NCBI GenBank assembly: GCA_017614995.1
Contig: JAGAAX010000011.1
Coordinates: forward strand, 62,001-126,000
Direction: 5' to 3'
Source: Spirochaetaceae bacterium
GTDB taxonomy: Bacteria; Spirochaetota; Spirochaetia; Treponematales; Treponemataceae
Length of the DNA: 64,000 bases
Shown here piece after piece: positions 58,865-64,000 of the stretch. A program made the translations under genes and the position numbers. Numbering within the stretch: the first letter of the stretch is position 1; every line of letters starts with the position of its first letter. The notes below the pieces were generated by a model. That model searched no databases. It had not been told where the DNA came from and saw only the letters and a program-made list of their open reading frames with translations.

Positions 58865-59701
58865 TTAGAACTGCATTATAAGCCCTGTGTGCAGGTGATA
58901 GAGCTTTGCGCCGAGGTATTTTTTCATAATCTCAAAAGCGCGTTCGCCGGTGCAGTGGCCTGTGTAAATCTGCCTTATTCCAGTTTGTGCAAGGTAAAGC
59001 GCGGTTTGTGTTACATCGTTTTCAGACTTTCTGTGCAGGTGAAAGCCGCCGGCAAGCGTATAAATCTTTTTGTCTGGAAAAACGCGCTTTACGTCCTCGA
59101 TTGTGTTTACAACGCCGTTATGGGCGCAGCTTGTAAAAACAATCAGACCTTTTTCTGTTTCAAAAACTACAGTCTGCTCGTGGTCAAAATTGTCAAGCTG
59201 CCAGTTTTTTCCATTTTTTACAAGCAGCGTACCCTTAACATGCCCAAGCTTACGGAGTTTTTCAGTCTGCGGCGGCATGTTGTCAAGTTCATGCGGAATC
59301 AGTGTAACACCGTCCATGAGCGTGAAAGTGCTGTCGATAAACTCGAACCTGTCCCTGTATTTTTCGAGAATGCCCTTTTTGATTCCGATGTATCTGTTAT
59401 GAAAACGGCGTGAACTGTAGCAGTTTTCTCTGCATGTTTTTAGCAGGTAAAACTTTGCGGTGGAATTTTCTCTGAAAAAAGTCTCAAGACCGTTTGCATG
59501 GTCATAGTGGGCGTGGCTTAAAATGCCGGCATCAACGTCTTTTATGCTGATGCCGCACATTTCTGCGTTTTTCAAAAAATTGCTTGAAGCACCCGTATCA
59601 ATGAGGATTTTCTTGCGGTTATACTCGACAAGAATGCTTAATCCCCATTCAGCTTTTAAGTTGCCGGCGCGGGTGCTGTCTACTAAAATAGTTGCTTTCA
59701 C
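58865..59701 (-). CDS. Metallo-beta-lactamase-fold hydrolase
   Basis: A 278-residue MBL-fold enzyme. The metal site SHAHYDHANG is at residues 62-71 and a further His lies in TSCAHNG, AGGFHLH and TGHCTGERAF. This pattern fits the group annotated as dihydropterin-aminobenzene phosphate synthase-like or general MBL hydrolases. The substrate is unknown. It begins directly after the OmpA gene stop and is the last gene of the TPR-MltD-OmpA-MBL run. Confidence 0.88.
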   Translation of the reverse strand: MKATILVDSTRAGNLKAEWGLSILVEYNRKKILIDTGASSNFLKNAEMCGISIKDVDAGILSHAHYDHANGLETFFRENSTAKFYLLKTCRENCYSSRRFHNRYIGIKKGILEKYRDRFEFIDSTFTLMDGVTLIPHELDNMPPQTEKLRKLGHVKGTLLVKNGKNWQLDNFDHEQTVVFETEKGLIVFTSCAHNGVVNTIEDVKRVFPDKKIYTLAGGFHLHRKSENDVTQTALYLAQTGIRQIYTGHCTGERAFEIMKKYLGAKLYHLHTGLIMQF

Positions 59702-61045
59702 TTAGTACCATGAAGTGTAGTGGAACACCGGCTGCAGTGTAATTTCTACACGGCGGTTAAGCGCACGTCCTTCCGGCGTATCGTTTGAAGCAATCGGAAC
59801 GTTTCCACCGTAACCCTTGTAGCTGAAAATTTCCGCAGGAAGTCCGCGTTTCTTCATTTCTTCTACGATGGTCTTTGCACGCGCAATAGACAGCGGCATT
59901 TCGCTTTGAATATCGCCGATACGTGCTGTATGTCCTTCAATAAGAATACTGAATGTAGTTGTATTAAGAACATCTTTTATGATTTTAGCAATCTTATCTA
60001 TGCGTTCGCCTTCTGTCGGCAGAAGTTCAGGTGAATCCGGCTTGAAACGGAATGCGAACGAGAATGATGCGCCAACTGGACCGTCGATTATAGGTGCTGC
60101 TATGTCCTCATCATCTGTGATAGACTTTTTAAGCTTGTTGATAGCAAGGTAATAAGAGTCGTCTTTGATAGGAACGCGTATTTTCTTTATAAGCTTATCT
60201 TTATCAAGAAGAATTACAACTTTTCCGTCGTTGATAAGGTCAATGTTCTCTGGAACAGACAGAATCCGCAGAGCGTCGCTGCGTGAAATAACCGGGTCTG
60301 TTCGGTTTGTTCCATAAACTTGGTGCGCCTTTATAACAAGCGGATCTTCGCCGACGCGGTCTATGTATTTAGTCAAATCACTTTCATAGCCGTAATTTAC
60401 AACACCATGCTTTTTGATTACTTCAGGCTTAACCATGTTATGCTCATAAAGCAGCGTCATTGTTTCGTCCCAAATTCTTGGGAAAAGGCAGGGTTCGACA
60501 CCCTCTGTTATAAATTCACCATGAACCGGAAGCATTCCGCGCGCGTCGATTACAATGCCTGTATAAGGGCGCGAGGCGATTCTGTCCATCGGCTGTTTTG
60601 GTCTGTATGGATGCTGATGAGAGAGAATTTTTGCTGATATGTCATAAAGCGAGATGCTGTGTGCAATCTGAAGATTTTGCGACTCTCTTGAGAAATAGCT
60701 TGGTGTACTTTCTCCGTTGTCAATTATCTGGCTTAGCTGCTCAAGCGTAATGTCTTCGCGCAAAACTAAATCGTTAATTTCTGTAAACGAATTAACTTTA
60801 ACCGCAAGCAGGGCGTCTTTTATAAGAAGCGGCGTCTGCATGTTGATTCTTTCAACTGCCGTAGCGCGCCCAGACGGCATGTTTATTCCTGCTTTTTCAA
60901 CGTCAAGCGTAATTGTTGACGAAAACTTTTGTGTCGTCCAGTCTATGCTGCTTGAAGACTGCATATTTTGGGTTTGTGCAAAAGTGAATGCCGCTATTAA
61001 CAGCAAAAAAACAGAAACTATATACTTATTTCTAATAAAAAACAT
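59702..61045 (-). CDS. OmpA-family outer-membrane protein
   Basis: A 447-residue exported protein with signal peptide (ending AAFTFAQ). The OmpA C-terminal peptidoglycan-binding domain is at about 335-440: ILIEGHTARIGDIQSEMPLSIARA, SYKGYGGNVPIASNDTPEG and RALNRRVEITL, including the diaminopimelate-contacting Asp/Arg region. A large N-terminal domain of unknown fold precedes it. GAGAGG lies upstream. It should link the outer sheath or periplasm to peptidoglycan. Confidence 0.92.
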   Translation of the reverse strand: MFFIRNKYIVSVFLLLIAAFTFAQTQNMQSSSSIDWTTQKFSSTITLDVEKAGINMPSGRATAVERINMQTPLLIKDALLAVKVNSFTEINDLVLREDITLEQLSQIIDNGESTPSYFSRESQNLQIAHSISLYDISAKILSHQHPYRPKQPMDRIASRPYTGIVIDARGMLPVHGEFITEGVEPCLFPRIWDETMTLLYEHNMVKPEVIKKHGVVNYGYESDLTKYIDRVGEDPLVIKAHQVYGTNRTDPVISRSDALRILSVPENIDLINDGKVVILLDKDKLIKKIRVPIKDDSYYLAINKLKKSITDDEDIAAPIIDGPVGASFSFAFRFKPDSPELLPTEGERIDKIAKIIKDVLNTTTFSILIEGHTARIGDIQSEMPLSIARAKTIVEEMKKRGLPAEIFSYKGYGGNVPIASNDTPEGRALNRRVEITLQPVFHYTSWY

Positions 61046-61071
61046 AAAAACCTCTCATTAAAGAGTAAAAC

Positions 61072-62571
61072 TCATTCTATTATCGGCACTTTTAAAGTAC
61101 TTCCTTCACGAAGAATTTGATTAACGCCCATATTATTTGCTTCTGCAAGGCTTTCAACTTGAACGCCGTACTTAAGCGAAAGACCCCATAGATTGTCGCC
61201 CGGCTGAACTTTATAAGTGCCGGTATATGCAACATTTTGATTTGCAGATTTTCCTGCATAGGCGGGGACATCTTTAAAAGCCGGAATGCATATCGTCTGA
61301 CCGATTTTAAGCTTTGTAGGCTTCAGCCCCGGATTTGCCTGCTTAATCATGTCCTCTGTAACGCCGTAATGGCGGCTCAATGCATAAATAGTATCACCAG
61401 AACGGATTTTGTAAAGATGATACTTAATCAGCAGCTTGTCTTTGTCATTGATAAGCTCTGTAACCGCATCTTTATATTCAGCCGGAATACGGAGTTTGTA
61501 AACCGCATTCGGCGGTGTAATGCCGTAAAAAAGTGCAGGGTTAAGGAATTTGATTGTGTCGCTGTCCATAGAAGTCTGCTCTGCAACAAGCGAAATATCC
61601 ACGTTGCGCTTAACGTCTATAAACGTATAATCCTCGTGGGCGGTTTCATCAAATTCGGTTGTTTCAATTCCATAATATTCTGGGTTAGTCAGAATGTCCG
61701 CAATCGCAAGAAATTTCGGTACATAATTTATAGACTCGCTTTTAAGCAGCCTTTTTTCACATAAAAACCAATAATCTGAATCAGGATTCTTTTTGCATGT
61801 TCTTGTAACTGCACCAAGTCCCGAATTATATGCTGCAAGAGCCAGACACCAGTCGCCGAGGCTGTCGTAGTTTTCTTTAAGCTTTTTCAGAGCCGCGTCT
61901 GTCGTAAGCCAGGGGTCGCAGCGCTCGTCCATCCACTCGTTTATGCGTATGCCGAAAGGCGCGATGCTGTTTTTCATAAACTGCCACATGCCCATTGCGC
62001 CTGATTTTGATACAGCGTCTATTTTAAAGTTCGATTCAATTACCGGCAGAAACTCAAGACATTCTGGCAGACCCATCTCTGCAATTTTTGCGCGGATATA
62101 GCCGCGGTAAGGCGCGCCGTTCTTCATTACAGCGGCGAGCCATTTTTTTGCGTAGTCTGTCGTGTACTGCTTAAGAAATTTCTGAACTAGGGCATTTTCT
62201 TCCGGGTACTCAATCGCAATCTTCTGTTTTTCCGGCAGCGGCGTTTCTTCTGTTTCATTATTTTCTGCGGAAGCTTCGCCTGTCAATGTTCCGTCAGCTT
62301 CAGCTCCGCTATCCGGTGTTTCACTGTTGTTTTGCGGTTGTTCCTCAAGAGTTCCGTCTGAAAGGTTTTCAGTCTGTGCCTTTGTCACAAGCTGGTCAAT
62401 TTTGGTTTCAAATTTTATAGGCGTAAACGAAGTGTCAGTTTCTGCTGTTTCAATAAAGTTGATAAACGAAAGATTTTCTATGCATGTTTGCTGTTCCTGT
62501 GCGTCTAAAGAATTCTGCGCTGAGGCAAAACAAAATGCACAAGCCAGCAAAAAAGCATTAATTTTTCTCAT
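61072..62571 (-). CDS. MltD-type lytic transglycosylase with LysM domains
   Basis: A 499-residue exported murein hydrolase. The signal peptide ends CFASAQ. A linker rich in Glu, Thr and Asn (about 40-115) precedes the SLT domain; the catalytic Glu is in PVIESNFKIDAVSKSGAMGMWQFM (near residue 180), then AAYNSGLGAV. C-terminal LysM repeats (YKIRSGDTIYALSRHYGV and YKVQPGDNLWGLSLKYGV) bind glycan. It overlaps the upstream TPR lipoprotein gene by 4 bases. Confidence 0.94.
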   Translation of the reverse strand: MRKINAFLLACAFCFASAQNSLDAQEQQTCIENLSFINFIETAETDTSFTPIKFETKIDQLVTKAQTENLSDGTLEEQPQNNSETPDSGAEADGTLTGEASAENNETEETPLPEKQKIAIEYPEENALVQKFLKQYTTDYAKKWLAAVMKNGAPYRGYIRAKIAEMGLPECLEFLPVIESNFKIDAVSKSGAMGMWQFMKNSIAPFGIRINEWMDERCDPWLTTDAALKKLKENYDSLGDWCLALAAYNSGLGAVTRTCKKNPDSDYWFLCEKRLLKSESINYVPKFLAIADILTNPEYYGIETTEFDETAHEDYTFIDVKRNVDISLVAEQTSMDSDTIKFLNPALFYGITPPNAVYKLRIPAEYKDAVTELINDKDKLLIKYHLYKIRSGDTIYALSRHYGVTEDMIKQANPGLKPTKLKIGQTICIPAFKDVPAYAGKSANQNVAYTGTYKVQPGDNLWGLSLKYGVQVESLAEANNMGVNQILREGSTLKVPIIE

Positions 62572-63623
62572 AGTTTCTCACCGTAATAGATGCCGGCCCA
62601 TTCCCATCGTCCATGAATATCCGGGTCCAGCGGAAAATTGATCTTTCTAAAATAGAAATACCAGACTGAAACGTTCTGCTGCCATCCCCATGTACGCAAA
62701 TACGCTTCGCTCGTATTAGAAGTTTCGTCAAGTTTTTCGCTAAACCGTATCTTTCCGCGCATAAAATTTGCCATAGAGAAGTTTGCCTGGCTGTTTGAGT
62801 CGGTTTCTTCCTGTCTCCACGTCATTGCGAAGAAATTTACCCTTGAACGGTACTTTTCAAGCTGTTTAAAGTTGTTCGTTTTAAGCGCGTTTTTGACAGC
62901 CTGCTCAAGCGCATCAAGCGACTCAAACGACCAGTCTTTTGCAGAGGCGTTGAGCTTGAGCATCTGATTTGCGCGGTGGTACGCATTCGGAATGCCCGAA
63001 ATCTGAATTGTGGTTGCGTCAGGCTGCGCCTCAAAAAGTGCGTAGCATTTGCGCATCTGCTCCCATTCGCCGATATTCTCGTATTCTACGGCAAGGCGCG
63101 CGTACATTTCTGTAAGACTTATCTTGTCCGGAAAGCGCAAGATAAGCTCGTTAAAGAATTTGATGCGGCTGTCCGGGTCGTTGCTAAGCTGAATCAGATT
63201 GGTGAGCGCCGTAAAATGAACGGAAGTTCCTTTTACGATTAAGTCGTCGTAATCGCTCAAGATTCTGTCAAAGTAGTAGCGTGCTATAGGCTTTGCCTTG
63301 TCTTCCATATAAATATGCGCAACCATAAGCAGCCAGTAAGCGTTGTACTGGTCGTTTGGGTGGTTTTCTACATAGTCAGTCAAAAAAAGCACAAGTTCTG
63401 TGGTCTGGCCTTTTGCTATAAAATCGTTGGCAAGCTGGCTTACTATGGTAAAGCGGCTTTCCTGTGTTGTTTCATCAGATTCAAGAAGAAGCTGCAAATC
63501 GTTGAGCTTCTGTGTATTTGAAAGCCTGCTCGTTGCGGGCGTTTTCTGCCTGCATGAAGAGCATAAAATGACTGTGCATAAGCAAATATAGGTCAATATA
63601 ATTCGTGTCTGCAATTTTAACAT
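62568..63623 (-). CDS. TPR-like lipoprotein
   Basis: A 351-residue lipoprotein (lipobox LCSSC near residue 24) with helical repeats over about 40-260 (for example YWLLMVAHIYMEDKAKPIARYYFD and YARLAVEYENIGEWEQMRKCY). It fits TPR-type periplasmic scaffold proteins. Its promoter puts the -10 box seven bases before the ATG at 63623; the longer frame from 63659 would start inside the promoter. It overlaps mltD by 4 bases, so it may act with that enzyme. Confidence 0.8.
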   Translation of the reverse strand: MLKLQTRIILTYICLCTVILCSSCRQKTPATSRLSNTQKLNDLQLLLESDETTQESRFTIVSQLANDFIAKGQTTELVLFLTDYVENHPNDQYNAYWLLMVAHIYMEDKAKPIARYYFDRILSDYDDLIVKGTSVHFTALTNLIQLSNDPDSRIKFFNELILRFPDKISLTEMYARLAVEYENIGEWEQMRKCYALFEAQPDATTIQISGIPNAYHRANQMLKLNASAKDWSFESLDALEQAVKNALKTNNFKQLEKYRSRVNFFAMTWRQEETDSNSQANFSMANFMRGKIRFSEKLDETSNTSEAYLRTWGWQQNVSVWYFYFRKINFPLDPDIHGRWEWAGIYYGEKL

Positions 63624-63630
63624 GGCGATG

Positions 63631-63659
63631 ATTTTAACATGGCTAACGCTTATTTTCAA
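63631..63659 (-). promoter_or_regulatory. Promoter of the TPR-MltD-OmpA operon
   Basis: On the minus strand TTGAAA (63659-63654), 17 bases, TAAAAT (63636-63631). A GCCATGTTAAAAT sequence occurs twice, 18 bases apart, supplying both the -10 box and the start codon region. Confidence 0.65.
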
Positions 63660-63734
63660 CAGTTGTTTTAAGGGGCGGATACTATGTAACTTTTAGGATT
63701 TTTCCATGTTAAAACTTATATAACTGTCTGTTTT

Positions 63735-63801
63735 TTGACAGTTGTTTTGTGCTACACTTTTATGATAAGGAAATCTCTAAAAACTTTAGTTTTTCGAGAT
63801 T
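63735..63801 (+). promoter_or_regulatory. Promoter and leader hairpin of the last gene
   Basis: TTGACA (63735-63740), 17 bases, TTTTAT (63758-63763); AACTGTC/GACAGTT arms overlap the -35. A leader hairpin AATCTCTAAAAACT/AGTTTTTCGAGATT (63772-63801) follows. There is no T-run, so it may stabilise or regulate the mRNA. Confidence 0.5.
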
Positions 63802-63844
63802 CGCACAATTACTAAAAGTTTTTCCGGCTTTTGATGGGGGATTT

Positions 63845-64000
63845 ATGCCTAAAAAATATAATACACTGCTCGCAGTGGGCATTTCATGCATAATTTTGGG
63901 TGCTATTCTGCTTGTTGCACGTTTTGCGTCTGCGAATTTTTCTTTTATTTCTTGGGTAACTGTTTTTGCCGTTCTTGCAGGCGGACTTCTTCTTTATTTG
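63845..64000 (+). CDS. Membrane protein, cut off by the window end
   Basis: The ATG at 63845 has a GGGGG site eight bases upstream and opens 52 codons to the window edge. The sequence starts MPKKYNTLLAVGISCIILG and contains two hydrophobic segments, LLAVGISCIILGAILLVARF and WVTVFAVLAGGLLLYL. The family cannot be judged from this part. Confidence 0.75.
   Translation, partial: MPKKYNTLLAVGISCIILGAILLVARFASANFSFISWVTVFAVLAGGLLLYL

Overview
The window looks like a chromosomal segment of a Treponema-type spirochete, probably a gut, rumen or oral commensal and not T. pallidum. The inference rests on gene content and order: rpmA-obgE-nadD-yqeK-LCP-rsfS, ispE-spoVG-tRNA-Gln-rplY-tilS-ftsH and lepA. 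It is supported by many Cys-anchored lipoproteins and OmpA/MltD envelope genes. Species cannot be read from the sequence alone.

Layout. 1-4.3 kb: ribosome and NAD housekeeping operon. 4.35-4.6 kb: a tiny, extremely acidic protein. 5-16 kb: ispE, spoVG, tRNA-Gln, rplY, tilS, ftsH, two exported proteins (one an HtrA-type protease) and lepA. 16-22 kb: a YafQ-type toxin-antitoxin pair, then on the minus strand a TrpB2-like enzyme and a dat-ddc-pncC operon predicted to make 1,3-diaminopropane. 22-30 kb: accessory stretch with a lipoprotein interrupted at a G9 tract, an Rpn-type PD-(D/E)XK nuclease followed by two free-standing copies of its C-terminal tail, a TraB-like lipoprotein, gltX and two dispersed palindromic repeats. 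30-39.6 kb: PspC, tRNA methyltransferase, HAD phosphatase, an Xre-regulated pair of membrane proteins, a MerR regulator divergent from pheA-aroF, an HD-GYP phosphodiesterase and an EamA transporter. 39.6-47 kb: C-type-lectin lipoprotein, acyltransferase, a GIY-YIG nuclease embedded in palindromic repeats, a UvrD/PcrA helicase and a GNAT enzyme. 47-53.6 kb: AT-rich accessory island with two PIN toxin-antitoxin modules (one frameshifted at an A8 tract), an array of six 15-bp dyads, a second Xre gene and membrane proteins sharing an N-terminal cassette. 53.7-64 kb: outer-membrane protein, leuA behind a leucine attenuator, folate enzyme, tRNA-Asn, a candidate small RNA, and the operon TPR lipoprotein-MltD-OmpA-MBL.

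Themes. Aromatic and branched-chain amino-acid synthesis is represented by aroF, pheA and leuA with visible control elements: a MerR-type operator and a Leu-rich leader peptide with a terminator. Several good promoters place the -10 box only 6-9 bases before the start codon, which suggests leaderless mRNAs. The most unusual systems are the Rpn nuclease with detached tails, the regularly spaced CTTA-N6-GTAAG array, the CU-rich-loop small RNA and the palindrome-embedded GIY-YIG nuclease.
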